Positions 45,207 through 58,420 of a stretch of 64,000 nt of DNA are shown here, in pieces. Position numbers and translations under genes: made by a program. The notes beneath the pieces were generated by a model. It did no database searches. It saw nothing but the letters and a program-made list of their open reading frames with translations, and was not told the DNA's origin. Numbering within the stretch: the stretch's first letter is position 1; each line of letters starts with the position of its first letter. The DNA comes from Sciurus carolinensis (taxonomy: Eukaryota > Chordata > Mammalia > Rodentia > Sciuridae): positions 42,683,056 to 42,747,055 of the forward strand of contig NC_062219.1 of NCBI RefSeq assembly GCF_902686445.1, given 5' to 3'.

Positions 45207-47520
45207 ATTTTGCTAACAAGAGTCTGTTTAAAATGAACCACAATATAAAGTTGCATCATGAAATCTCTACATTCATTTCACATGTTTAAACCATCCCCCT
45301 GGTCTGTGATCCAAAGCAGGAGGGTGGTTGATGACTATGGAATCTGCTAGCCTTTTTGATTCCATGTGCTTACATTGCGAATTAGCCATGGTTCTAACTT
45401 CCAGTTTTGATGAAAACCACTGGATTGTGAATATGTGTGTGTGTATGTGGTGTTTCAGAGAAAATTTCACCAGTTCTTATTTAAATTGGTTAAAAACAAT
45501 GAGACTTTTCCATTTTCTCATTGTCCCTTGTGTTTCCCCATATCTCATTTCCTTACTGCATTGCTGTGGGATGTTTCCCTTCCCCACGATCCTTTACTGC
45601 TATGCCCCCAAATGCATCTACGCTGGGAAATCCAACAGAGTTCCTGCTTTAACACTCAGTCTCTCCTATAACTTGGATGAAAAAGTAAAAGGAGACCAAT
45701 TTAGGACTTTTAATCTATACTATAGATTAGCTTCGCTTTTTATCACAGACTAATTTTGATAGAAGAAAGGAGATCCATGACCAATAACCATTAAGCAGAG
45801 TTTCCAAGACTCACCTTTATTTCCCTGGATGACACGTGTTCCCTAATTAAGAGGAGGACTTGAGGTCCGTGTGCATCTTTTCATTGGCACTGATCCAAAA
45901 AGAGTTCTAAAGTTGATTCAAGGGACTCTGAAGGAGAAGAGTGTGGTGAATTTACAAGCAATGTGTTGCCATTTGTCTTACATTCCTTCAAGTCCTCATC
46001 TTCACAGTGATTTGTGGGAGGACATAATAGTGCACATTTCAGAGCAGACTTTTCCTGAGATGATGCTCTGATCACCAATGATTTAAGCTCCATTTTACAC
46101 TAGGCAGTTTGTCACCTTTTGCAGTAAATCTATAGTAAGTCCAACAAATATCCTATTCTGAAACCTCTCTGTGCTCTCTTCCCCAAATTAAACATATCCA
46201 TCTTCATTTTTTTTTTTTTTTTTTTTTTTACAGAATCCAGCAATATCTTCTTAACCCCCATTGGTCCTCCCAGATGTGTAAGCTCCTCTATCACGTGTGC
46301 ATTTCATGCTGAATGTCATGTCCCACACAGAAAATAGTCCTCTCCCTTCCATCACAGCCAAATGTGTAGATCAGATTGGGCATGACAGTAACTGGTAAAA
46401 TATTTGTGATCCTTTAAGAGGAAGAGTAAACTATAGGGAAATGTTAATGAATCAGAAAACAGATTTAAAAAATGAAAGCCAACGCAGTCTAATTTCATGC
46501 ATTAGCCACAAAAATCTATAAAGCAGAAGCAGAGCTTCTGTTATTTACTTACTGAAGAAAAAACTATCACAGGTCTGACATGTGAGGTGTGGGATGATAA
46601 GGAGGAACTATTTCTGGAAAAAAATTATGACTTAAAAATATTCCAAAACTGAAATGCAAATATGGGAAATCAATGAGGTAAATTGGGCAAATGACATTAT
46701 GGCTTTTATTTTGCACACAAATTTGTGTAAACTTCACACATTTTTCAAATGGGTGTTCAAATATTTTAAACTCTGTACTCTTTTCTCACAATAAAGTATT
46801 ACCAAGAATTATAAAAAATAGAACCAATCACAGATAGGGCTGCTTCAACAGTACCTGAACACTCCCACCTGTATTGGTCCTCAGAGATTTCTTCTGATCC
46901 CTAAATCTTCCTAGAACATGTTATTAATTCTTTCAATTCCACGTCACTCTGATATTTAGTCACACTAACATTATGAGAATAAACACTCAGTGCTGGGTGG
47001 TCATCTAATCTGCATAATATCAATTCAATATTTTAAAAAAATATTTATTCATCCAGAGGAGAAGCTGCATGCCACACAGAGCAGGGTTGGGGGTTAAAGC
47101 TTGCCATTAGGGCTGGCCTCAGTTCTGTACAACTCACTTAACAAATTAAAGCTCCCTTCTAAATTGGACCCACCCTCGGTGGGAGATAGTTTAATGACCA
47201 TCTGTTTTTACTCAAAATAGTGCTCAGGGGAAAGCGGCATCTCACCTCACACTCTTCGCAGTTTATCAGAGTATTTCCTTCCAACCTCAGACAAATATGT
47301 TCTCTGAGAAGAGGTCTGGTAAATATTTTATTTCTTCATTTTGTTAAATGTTGTGGGATGGTTCAGCAATGTTGAAGTATCTTATCAGTCCCCATGGACT
47401 CTTCCCTCAAGTCCTAGCCTTGATTAATATCCAGGAGAAGACCTGCTGTCTTCAGGGTACCTGCTTAATGCTCTGCAGAGTCTAAAATTTTTTTTATTCC
47501 CAATTTGCTATTCTTAAAAA
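45207..47520. other. Stretch without recognised genes
   Basis: No named repeat apart from a poly(T) run at about 46206-46230. The plus-strand 141-codon frame at 45328-45753 has no recognisable domain. Confidence 0.5.
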
Positions 47521-47524
47521 ATAG

Positions 47525-47640
47525 GAATCATTAACCCTTTTTACAGATGAGGAAACTGGGTTTCAGAAGTCAAGACACTTTTTAGTTCAGGTTATATGAT
47601 TTATAAATTACAAAGCCTAGATTCAAAAAACATGGTTTCA
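47525..47640 (+). repeat. MIR fragment
   Basis: 'ttaaccctttttacagatga', 'ggaaactgggtttcagaagt' and 'aagcctagattcaaa' follow MIR. Confidence 0.75.
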
Positions 47641-48950
47641 TGAAGTGCCAATTGTCCGTGGCTTTGCCCCAGCATGTGGCAAGGAACGCTGCACCTGACG
47701 GTGCTAGTCCTCTGTTGAAATCCTAAGAAACAAAGCTAGTTAAAGGGCACAAATTAAAGCAGCTTGAATTGTATGGACAGAAGGGCCTGTGTCAATTTAC
47801 TTTGGTTTTGTTTTTTCCTAATGAAGGCAAGGTACATGTTGTGAAAAGAGTCAAGAAAGAGGGGAGCTAAAAGGAAAGACATTAAAATAAGAGGGTTTAG
47901 TTTGCACTTTGGAAAACTGAAACAGTAAACACCTATTTTGTTACTATTGTTACATAACATGTATTAAGTATTTACTACAAAATGTAAGCTAGTACTATTT
48001 TAATCACCATTTTAAGTTTCTGGTACCACATGGCCACAAGAACTTCCTATCACATGTCCCTTACCCAGCTCCTTAGATGAGGGAGGAGGAGCTTCTGGAG
48101 ATCATAACGGGGAGATTGTAGGAATGACTTTACCGGTAAATGCATTTCTCTGGGGAAAATGTCAATAGTTTCTTTGGATCATTAAGAGAATTTATGAACT
48201 AAAAATTACAAAGAAAACTTCCACAGCTTCACATTGTACTGCTTAGGAATTCTGTCCTAATTATCCTACACAGTGCCTAACTTCCAGCCTGTTCTCTCTT
48301 TATAACTTCAGATGGAAATATTTAATCTGCTACTGAGCATCACCCTTGTCAAGGACTTCCTAATGTTAGACACAGCAAGCCTACGAGTGCGCATGTGCCC
48401 ATACACACGTTCTCCTCCTACTTTTCATGTCCCCTGTGACAGGTCCGCCTCTCATGCTTCCTGGAAGGCTTGGAGTCATCCTATTATTCCTCCTCTGCTT
48501 CTTTCAATCAAACACCAACCACAGCTCATTATACCTCAAAAGGAACTGCTGATCGCATCCCTTCTCTTAAAGCTCTACCTTGACCTTTACAACAAGCTCC
48601 TCTTTGGTCTCTCTTTAAACTACCCACTCCATGTTGCTCTAAGTGGCTCATCGAAGATGCAAAGACTACACAGCATATGAGGTCAGCAAAGTCTTTGTTT
48701 CCAATTTTCCTTCTTTCTCACTATTTTGCCTTCACACTTTATATTCCATTGCCAGAAACTACATCTTTTAGGAAACTAATATCCTCCATATTTTTTTCTT
48801 AAACTGTTGGCACTTTGCAGCATATTCATTCCAATCTCCCTCCCACCCACTGCCCCACTTCTGACAAACAAATTTCTATACAAATTAATGACTTTTTCTT
48901 GAAGCTTCGTGACTGCCCAAGGGTAAATTAAATGCTTCTCTGTGCTTCAG
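47641..48950. other. Stretch without recognised genes
   Basis: The plus-strand 122-codon frame at 48312-48680 shows no motif. No named repeat. Confidence 0.5.
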
Positions 48951-48954
48951 TCCA

Positions 48955-49145
48955 GAGCTGTGGTTCTCAAACTGTAACAGACACACCTGGAAGACTTGCT
49001 CAAGCACAGATTGCTGATTCAGGTTTTGATTCACCCTGAAGGGTTGACCGGGTCAGAGAGTCACCATCTGGGATTTAGCTTCTTGCTGACTGGACCAACG
49101 TGATTGGGTAGCAATCTGTGCCTGAGATTCACATAGCATTAGACA
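48955..49145 (+). repeat. MER20-like hAT fragment
   Basis: 'gagctgtggttctcaaactg', 'acacacctggaagacttgct' and 'aagcacagattgctgattca' match the start of a non-autonomous hAT-Charlie element such as MER20. The right end is diverged. Confidence 0.6.
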
Positions 49146-52100
49146 CTTTTTTCCATAAAAGGTACTGGAACTGGCAGGCAGATGTGGGTATCACTGCCTG
49201 ATAAGTTCATCTGCCCCAGGAGTACTGATTTATCTTGCTCTTATAGGAATGTAACCGCATTACATATCCTGCAACAGAAATCACTAGTCACATAGTTTTA
49301 CAGATTTCATCTCCAAAATTTTCAAAGGGCTGTTAGGAAAGAATTATCAAAGCTACTAAGTTGTAACATCTAGAATTACAGTAATCTTGAAACTTGTATT
49401 TCCTGGAGAAATCAACAGAACCATTATTTGATCCTGAAAATAATTTTTAAGAGTGAGAGCAAAGAAAAAAATTAGTTGTACAGATCTTTGGAAAATTAAT
49501 GTCATATTTGCAAAAATAAAACAGTCCTTTCAAACTGCTGAAAAATATGACAGTATAAAAAGAAATATTCAAGATTTTCTTTTTCATCCTGGAATAAATG
49601 TATACAAAAACAGTTAGGCAATTTATCTATTTGAAAAGCAAATATGTAAGCAGGTTTCTTGACAAGAACCCCTCCCATGGCACTGTCTTTCTGAGGGTCC
49701 TTATGTAAGTTCCTTTACACAGATGAATGCAATAGCAGTAGAATCCAACTTTATCTTAATTAACCCAATTCTTTGCTTTGAGGCTCTTTGAAGGCCATTT
49801 CCTAAGTTTAAGAAGTCGTGGAAAAAAGTTAATTTGCCTGCCTTTAAAAGATAACTGCTGTGATCCTAGAGAAACACAGGAGCACAAAGAAAAATCTAGC
49901 TCCTTCCTCCACCCATCCCCCATTTGAAGACGGTCCTTTTTGTTAGCATTTACTAAATCAAACTTTCTTCAACATGTTTCAAATTATGTAGCATGTTTAA
50001 GACATTACCTGCTTTGCTCACATGAATAAATACACATCTCTTACATGATCTGCTCAGTATCGGGTGCCTAATGAATGTTAAACATCCTGGACTCTGCTTC
50101 TCTCCTTTTGAGTTGAAGGGGGTGCTTGTTATTTGCCCTCTTGAACATGAATTAGAAAAAGAACTTCAACAGCCCCTTTCCCAGCAGTTATTTCTGCCAG
50201 ATTTCTTTTGATCTGAACCAGATTTCCAACTGGCAGTCTCTCTGGATGACTAAAGTTCTTATAACTTTACAAGGTATGGTAACTTATTTTCTCAATCCCC
50301 TCACACAATTAAGCAACCTGAATAGGCAGATTTTTGTAGATTTGTTGGATTTATCAATGCCTTTATAAAAATCACCTAGAATTATACCCTGGTAACCGGA
50401 CATTTCTGTGTTGTTGTATTGGTATGGTGCCACCCATGCTTATATAATGTTTACCAGTCAGCAGAACCAGCCTACTAATTTGAACTTTTCCAAGTTACAT
50501 CGATGGAAGAAATGGATGGTTTTATTTATTTATTTTTTTAATCTCTTAAGAGATTGACCCAAGATTCCCAATAGCTTGTGTTTTTAAATGAATTATTCTC
50601 CCCTTTGTCTCAAACTTCTCTACATGACAGACTGGGACTCAGCACCCCATTGCAAGAGTCAAGGAAATGAAGGATATCAGAAGCTAAAATCATTTCCTAG
50701 GTAGGATAATGCCTAGTTTCAACCCAGCTGTGATTCTTACCATCAGAAGATTGTGGCAAGAATGTTGGCATTTACCTGACAGAAAAGAAATGCTTCTCTC
50801 TCTTTCTACACGGTCCAAGTGTTTCTAACAAACACTCATCTTATTCCTAGAAGTCAAGGTTTAAAATGATCATATTCGCTTTTAAATTTTCTTCATAAAT
50901 AAAATACCCTTATCTTCTTTTTGTGTGCATTTGTCTCTAATCATAATGTCTCCTCAAAATTTTTTGACTATTTTAAACTGTAAGGACCCCTAAATTCAAA
51001 GCAGGATCTAGGATGTCACCCAAAGAAGTTAAAGAAAGATACTTTATAGAAAGTTGTCCAAGACATTCAATTATTTGATTTGATCATCACAGAGATAAAA
51101 TATTAAATGTTTCCTTGAATTATATTCTTGATAATCTACTAAGAAGGAAGGCAAGCTAACAAGATATTAGGTTATTATTCTCATATTCCAACATTTATGA
51201 GCATGCAAATATGTATGCTTAATATTTTTACAATTATTTTATTAATATCCCCAATAACTTTAAGAGGTATTGTTACTTACAAGTTTTAGACAAGAAACTA
51301 ATGCTCAGAGATGTTAAGTGATGAACCAAGGTTTCTCTTCTGTGAAGAGAAATGACAATCACATAGGGATCTATTCCAGAATAGTAGTGACATTGATAAC
51401 ATCATACGTATATTCAAAAAAATAAGATATATAACAAATATATAGATCTATATATTTACATAGATGTATATAAATTATGCCAAGGCATATTGAATCTGAA
51501 AATAGATTATTTATAGCTAATTAATTCATTAATTTCTTCTTATTCCTGCCTTCAGTAAATTTAAGGTCATCCTTTAAGGACTTACATGCTAGAGTCAAAA
51601 GTTTGGCTTTTAGTATCACAAAGGAGTCAGTTTTTCTAAGCATGAATTTCCCACTGATATGTGGGATAAAGAAAGGACATTGTTAGTATTTAAAGGCTAT
51701 TTCAGCAAAGAAGAAAAAAGAAAGATTTTTTTCTTTACAAACCAAAGCAGACAGAGGGTTTGTGACTGTCATAAATTACTTGCTAGCAAGGAAGCACTTG
51801 TCCCTTGTTCTTCCTAGGCTGCTTCTTTTTTTAGGAGAAAAAAAAATAAGTTGAGGTCTGTTGAGTTACTTTCATAGCATTCTCTCATATGCTGGTATTG
51901 GTCACCTTACAAGTAATAATTTCTCCCAGTTGCCCTTTTTGACTATTATAAGGTGATCTATTTTTCTCAAAAACCTCCTGAGGTAGCTACTATTACCCAT
52001 CATTCTTTTCCCAGCAATAACTAATGAGTCTACTGAAACACAGCCACCTCATTAAGGAAAAAAGGAGAATGCTGAGATTTCAGTGCATGATTTCCTGTCT

Positions 52101-53155
52101 GCCATGGAAAATCTCAAGCAACTTCCTGTGACTTGCCAGATTAAAAGAATTTAATGTCACTATTTCAAATGCTGAGAGTTTAAAAGAAAGGAAAGTACTA
52201 GCGAATTGTATGGACGGTAGATGGGTTAGATATTATTGCCATTACTTGGAAATCTTCCCACAAGCAGAAAGTGGCTGGAAATGACACTGTGCTGCTAACA
52301 CCAACCAGATTCCATGCACCCGCCCTTATCGCCACACTTTTTCTTTCCTCCAATTCCTAGTTCCTCGTTAGTTTATATTTTCATGTATCATTTACTCATT
52401 TTCCTGTTAAGTATTGATTATCTTTTTTCCCCTGTTGCAACACAGACTTCTATATCTGCATGGTTTATATACTTGTGTATTCATGAGTGGGTGAATGTGA
52501 AGATACATTGTGTTTGAAATGATTTGACAAAAGGTATTTCTGTTTTGTTTGTTTCCGAAAGTAAAATTCAAGTATTAGTTACATATACTGTTCTGGATGC
52601 TGGGAGATTTCTCCTCTTTATGTGGCCTAGAGGGGAATATGAGTAGGAATTGAGTAATGAAGAGGGACAGAGACTGAGCAGTAGGAAGCAGTGGGACCTC
52701 AAGAGCTCAAAATGGAAAAAGATAAAAGTGGAATCAGATATTTTGTGAGCAACCATCCACACAGGATATCACCATTCATTTTCAATATTATTTGACTAAC
52801 TTTTTAAATTCCCTTCAGTTCTTTCTGCCATTTTATTTAAGAGACAGTCTTCTACCCTGCAGTCTATATTCATACACACACTTTCTAGTGGACAATCTTG
52901 GTGCTGCCATTAGACATTCCTTAGAGTACCATCAATCTTACCTTTAAGAAACCTACCCTGATACCTATGAAAATAATAGAGTGGCACTTTCTTCCCCAAC
53001 AGAGCTGGTATTTTATGGAGATTGTCTCTTATACTTTCAGAGCACTTTTTATTGAGAGAGTATCTTTCAAATTCAATTGAAATGGAAAAATGGAATCACA
53101 ATGATATTTAATGTCATGAAATAAAGGTAAATCTACAAATCTTATAGTAAATAAT
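49146..53155. other. Long stretch without recognised genes
   Basis: Mostly unique-looking. 51235-51330 (aagaaactaatgctcagaga, tgttaagtgatgaaccaagg) is a probable MIR. 51420-51480 is a TA-rich low-complexity run. No exon supported. Confidence 0.5.
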
Positions 53156-53159
53156 CTGG

Positions 53160-53360
53160 AATGAGAGACCATATGGAATAATGAGAAGAGCATGGACTTG
53201 AATCAACCAAGTGACCCTTCTGATTTTATTTTGTTTAACTACAAAATGATGATAACAAATCCCTGGTAGGTTGTTAGGATTCAGATGAATTGCCAGGAAA
53301 TTCTACCAAGTACAGAGTAGTGACTTAATAAAGCAAAACTATTATTATTAATTTACTTGA
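53160..53360 (+). repeat. MIR-type fragment
   Basis: 'aactacaaaatgatgataac', 'ggtaggttgttaggattcag' and 'agtacagagtagtgacttaa' follow the tail of MIRb-like SINEs. Confidence 0.65.
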
Positions 53361-53399
53361 TCCACAGAGCAGCATTGCAACAAAATTTTACTTTTTAAT

Positions 53400-53565
53400 T
53401 TTTTTCCAGGAGGAAACTGACTCTCTTTAAGCACTCTCCTCTCGCTCTTCCTCTGCATCTTGTACTGAAAGGTTTTGCTTACATCCCTGCCTCCCTTTCC
53501 TAGATGATGAGCTTTTCAGAACAGGGCATACACTGTTAGCATGGCATTTCCAATGGTTAATGCTG
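53400..53565 (+). repeat. Possible L2 fragment
   Basis: 'cctttcctagatgatgagct' and the following bases fit the 3' part of L2 elements, weakly. Confidence 0.45.
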
Positions 53566-53571
53566 TGTCAG

Positions 53572-54020
53572 GACATATATTTTGATAGTCAATTTGATTA
53601 GTCCACTTGAGTGAGACATGGAGTGTCCCAACATTTGGCCAGACATTATTCTTGGTGTCTATGAGGGTTTTGGGAATGAGATTGATATTTCAATCCATAG
53701 ACTGAGTAGATTGTCCTCCTTAATGTGTAGGCCATATCTAATCAACCAAAGAACTGAATAGAGCAACAAAGACTGAATTAGAGGGAATTCCACCTGCCTG
53801 ACTTACTGAACCGCAACATTGGTCTTCCCACCTTGGATCTCAAACCTCTCTGCTTTGAGTATGAAATTTACACTATTGGTTTTTCAGTTCTCCAGCCTTT
53901 GAAGTTGGACTAGAACTCTATCATCAGCTCTTCTGGAGCTCCAGCTTGCTGGGTACAGACCTTGGATTTCTAAACCTCCATAATGATATAAACTAATTCT
54001 TTATAATAAATCTCTCTCAT
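53572..54020 (+). repeat. Old mammalian dispersed repeat, family not named
   Basis: 'agacattattcttggtgtct', 'atagactgagtagattgtcc', 'gagggaattccacctgcctg', 'ctccagcttgctgggtacag' and 'ttctttataataaatctctc' match, in order, a dispersed repeat common in mammals. I cannot give its database name. A (TG)n tract follows its end. Confidence 0.65.
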
Positions 54021-54021
54021 T

Positions 54022-54078
54022 CATGTGTGTGTGTGTGTGTGAGAGTGTGTGTGTGTGTGTGTGTGCACGCGTGTGTGT
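54022..54078. repeat. (TG)n microsatellite
   Basis: TG units with GAGAG and CACGCG interruptions, at the 3' end of the dispersed repeat. Confidence 0.95.
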
Positions 54079-55675
54079 AAAAGTTATCTCAATCTGATTA
54101 TGAAACCGATTTAAGTGAGTGAAACCTTCTCTAAGTTATGAATTCTCTGGGAGGGACGACTCCTGATGGATTTTAAACACTCACCTTAGAAGAATCAGTT
54201 TAGAGTTTCAAACTGAACTTTAGTCTTTGATCCTCAAATCAATTTCTGATGGAGAAATGCAGCTCTGGTTTTGACTGAAGAAAGCTACAATATTGAAATG
54301 AGTTTTTGAACATTAAACAGCTGTTTTTAGAAATTCCATGATTCCATTTTGAGTGAGTAAGGCACATGTGGATTAAATTTTCTTAAAATACACAAGTTTT
54401 GAAACACTAAGGGAACCTGGTTTGGGTTTGGTTGGCTGAAAAGCATTTGCAATCCAATGCCTATCTCTTCCTTCCACATCTCTTGCCGAGAATTTTCTTC
54501 TTGCAAACTGCTTTTCACTCCTGAACTCAACATATGAAAGAGTGATGAGAACGATATTGAAAATCAGGTCTGGAAGAAGTTGTTTCTGAAATTTAATAAA
54601 TCCCGAACCTACAAGTTTCTTTGATAACCTTGTACCACAAAAAGCATTAGGCTCTTTTCAAATCACTTTAAAAATCACCTTTTGAAGTAGTATATCATTG
54701 AAGTTTGGATCTTTATTCCTAAGTATTATTTCTCAATTTATGAACTGTTTCATCTTTTATTTTGGGAGGTAGTTCTTTTTCTCCATCAGAAAGAACCTCT
54801 CGAATTCCTTTCTAAACATAAGATACTTTCTAGGGGAGAGAAAAATGCTTTTGTAAATTCCAGAAAAGTAGTGAATGTGCATTCAGATGGCCTTTTCTGA
54901 AATGGTTTGTTCTAGCATCACAAAAACTGTAACTCCAATTTTGAAAAAGAGTGTTCACCTGGTCTTGAGTACAGAAGCAAAATTCACACTACAACCATTG
55001 GATAGACACATTTTCTGTTAGTTACATTTTTAATTTGGGGATTTCTCTTTATGAAACTGTAATGGTTAAATACAAAGGGTGTTTCAGGGATGGAATGTCT
55101 ATTGCTTTTCTTTTAAGTCAGCAATGAACTGGCAAAAGGTCACATGGGGTAACTGGAAGATGAAGAGGGTCCCAGGGTATACATGACCAGACAAGCTTAC
55201 CACCAGACCACTGTGGTCTGCTCTATGTACAGACATCCTGCGGTTAGCTGAGTCAATAATTGAAGCTCGCAAAGCTACTTCCCCCAACAAAAATAATGGG
55301 CTTTAATAAACTTGTCCTGACTGTTGTGTAAGGAGTGAAATAGAAAGAAAGGATAAGCAGAAGGGACTGCACTGTTAGAACCACCACTCACTCCCATGAA
55401 CAATGATTATTGAGCACCTCCTGTGTGAAGAGTAATACACTAACTAGTCCTGTTGGATACAAAATATAAGATATAACCCATACCTGTGCTAAACTCATGA
55501 TTCAGTTTAAGAACATGAAATAGGCAACTCATTCTCTCTGCCTCTCCCACTCTCTCCAATTCTTTCTCTCTCTGTCATTCTCTACATAGTTATAGAGACA
55601 CAAATATGCACAAGTAAACATGTTTGCATATAAAAATACACACATGTGCAAACTCAGTAAATGAAGGCAGCATAT
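54079..55675. other. Stretch without recognised genes
   Basis: 55395-55500 (aatgattattgagcacctcc, tgtgtgaagagtaatacact) is an L2-like remnant. The rest is not recognised. Confidence 0.5.
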
Positions 55676-55933
55676 AAGAAATACCCTGAAGCTGGGCATG
55701 GTGGTACATGCCTGTAATCCCAGCTGTTCGAGAGTCTGAGGCAGGAGGATCTCGAGTTCAAAGCCAGCCTCAGCAAAAGTGAGGCACTAAGCAACTCAGT
55801 GAGACCCTGTCTCTAAATAAAATACAAAATAGGGCTGGCGATGTGGTTCAGTGGTTGAGTGCCCCTGAGTTCAAGCCTCAGTACCATCGCCCCCCCCCAA
55901 AAAAAGGAAAAGAAAGAAAGAAATACTCTGAAG
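55676..55933 (+). mobile_element. B1-ID SINE with target-site duplications, plus strand
   Basis: The element (55692-55917) is the cleanest dimer of the window: 'gcatggtggtacatgcctgt', 'aatcccagctgttcgagagt', 'gcaactcagtgagaccctgt' and 'agggctggcgatgtggttca', with a C-run and an A-rich tail. It is flanked by 16-bp duplications, aagaaataccctgaag at 55676-55691 and aagaaatactctgaag at 55918-55933, with one difference. Confidence 0.96.
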
Positions 55934-57299
55934 TCAGTAAAAACAGTAACCATTCCAGCATTTTCAAGAAGGGCCTATGTGTATTTTTTTCAAGGTAGAG
56001 ATAAAACAGAAACAAAAGATGCAAAGAAAAAGAGAAATGGAAGAGTTTCCCTGGCTTCATATGTTTTTGCTAATGCACATGTTGTAAGTGATTAGAATTT
56101 GACCAAGGTGATGATTACAAGGATGAGTACATAAAGGTATGAATTTTGGAGACATTTGGGAAATAAAAGGCTATAATTCTCATGCTTTTATTGTCCCTAC
56201 CCTGGAGAGCTGTCTGTGACCACCCATTCACAGAAATGCTTCTCAAGTGGCATGGACTAGATTTACTTTCCCCAATCCATCATGGACTAATAGTTTTGTA
56301 AAATGCAATAAAAATAAATTAGAAGCAAAATGAAATTAAAAAAAAACACTCTTAAAATAAAGTCCTAATTTCTTATTATGAAATTCATCAAACATAAGGT
56401 TATATTTTAGTAAATATAATGAGAACAAATCTAATGTGGGTTAAAAAAAAACCATAAATTTTGTTCATTAATAATGTGCATGTAGGCAATGTAGAAAATT
56501 GCTACTATACTCATAACTTTTTTTTGACTCACCATTATGACTAAACTAAAATTATTAGTGAAATAGTCACTCCCAACAATAAAAGCCTATTCCCACACTT
56601 TTAAAAAAATAATGTGTATTGATTCTTGGTTTTTAACATGACAAATGAGCTTGCTTTTTGCTTGTTAAATTATCTAATCTAGGTTGAATTGATGACAACT
56701 CTACTTTCAGGGAATAATATATTTTAAAACTGCTTCCACATTTTGTTTTACTTACATTTCCCAGTAATGATAACATCTCAGATGTATGTTGATGGGAATG
56801 AAAGAGTCATTCAGCATATGCAGAAGTGTTCATTTTTAACTGAAGCAAAATGAAACAAGGGCCACTGTAATTTTAAAGTTTATATTTATTCCTTCATTGG
56901 TGACCAGTTCCGATTCTTTTTCCTGAAAAATTACAGTGGAGTTATCTTTCAGTGAAAGAAAGAGATTCTGGATTTTATACCCATTTAGCTTATAATCAAC
57001 AAACCAACCAACCTTGAGATATCACAAGTCGTGAAGTGGTTCTGTGAGCACAGGACTTGCACACCACCAGCAGCTCCAGGGAGGTGAGTGTGATGGTCTG
57101 TATTCTGTTTAACTAGTCCTCTAACACACACGGGACTGTTGCAGCCATGTCAAACTGCTGTAAACGCATCTAAACACCTACTCTCATCTGAACGTTTTTT
57201 GTTGCAGACAGGAAATAAACAACAGGCAGACGGCACCACTGCACAGATGGCCATTCATATGGCCCTGATGTAGAGTTCTGTTGCCTCCCCACCACCTCT
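55934..57299. other. Stretch without recognised genes
   Basis: AT-rich DNA, no named repeat or exon. Confidence 0.5.
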
Positions 57300-57503
57300 T
57301 CTGTTTCAGCTTACCGTGCATTCCCTTCATAATCCTTATCATATTTATTTGTTAATGTTTTCATATCAGTTTTCTACACTAAAATGTGTTTCCATTGGAG
57401 CAGGATAAGGTCTTCCTTGTTACAATGGTGTCGTCAACACTTTCCTAGGTGTCTTTTGAGCGCATAAGGGACCAAACGAATATTTGTTGAATGAATGAAT
57501 TTG
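57300..57503 (+). repeat. L2 3' end
   Basis: 'ttccattggagcaggataag', 'aacactttcctaggtgtctt' and the terminal 'aatatttgttgaatgaatga' are typical of the L2 3' end. Confidence 0.8.
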
Positions 57504-57584
57504 GAACTAGTTAAAAGATACAGGCACAGTCAACAAGATTGCCAATGGTTTGGAGAAGAGGTAGGGGGAATTAATATTTTTGCA

Positions 57585-57780
57585 GCCTTTATTACTTGCC
57601 AAGTCTTATGCAGGCACTTTATCTCATTTCATCCTCACTTTGGCCTGTGAAGCAGATGTTATCATTCCTGTTTTACAGATAAGAGAACAGAGATTTGGAG
57701 AGATTAAGAAGCTTGCACAAGGTCATACAGCACTCATAGTAAATGATAAAGTTGGGAGTTGAAATGTTTTGACTCCACCA
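57585..57780 (+). repeat. MIR SINE, nearly full length
   Basis: 'gccaagtcttatgcaggcac', 'tctcatttcatcctcacttt', 'ttacagataagagaacagag' and 'aagcttgcacaaggtcatac' follow MIR from its core to its 3' end. The 60-codon frame here is not a gene. Confidence 0.88.
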
Positions 57781-58379
57781 ATGACCAGATTTGCTGAGTG
57801 ATCATGTGTGTAGGACGCTAGGAAAAGGGATAACTGGTCATACACTAAGAAAACAGAATAAGAAACATCAAGGAGGAAAATTTGGGGGCTGGGGAAGAAA
57901 ATCTGAATTCAGTTTTAGCAGGTTGAGTTTTTGGAGGAATCATTTGTATATGAGCCTGGAATTGGATTAAAAGTTTCTGAGATGAAGATAAGGATTCGAA
58001 ATTAGAATTACTATGGCTATCTATAATAGATTTTAAAACACTTCTACACAGACGGTGTGATATTTTATGGAAAATACCTAGGTTAAACTTTCAGACAGGT
58101 GCTATATGTTTCTAATCAAAGCACACACAGTCTAGGAGGAATAGCTATCTGGTTAAATCCCTGCATTTCAGAAGTGGCTCCTGTGAGTTCAACACTTTTG
58201 TCATCAAAATCAATGTATCTCCATCAAAATCAATGCTTTGTTAATTTGCATAGTAAATGTCTGAAACTGGTTTTTATTGGTGATATGAGTGACTTTTAAT
58301 TGTCTCCATGAAATGTGCTTTCAGTGAAAGTAAAGCTACTAATAATGTTAGAAATTCTCCCTTCCTATTCCTATGAGTG

Positions 58380-58382
<3 letters not shown>
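57781..58382. other. Stretch without recognised genes
   Basis: Contains a 20-bp-period tandem at 58201-58236 (catcaaaatcaatg twice). No exon. Confidence 0.5.

Positions 58383-58418
<36 letters not shown>
58383..58418. repeat. Poly(A) run
   Basis: About 35 uninterrupted A. No SINE or L1 body is recognisable just upstream, so its source is unknown. Confidence 0.97.

Positions 58419-58420
<2 letters not shown>

Noticed and set aside
45328..45753. 141-codon plus-strand open frame
   Set aside because: No motif, and a shifted frame in the same place is also open.
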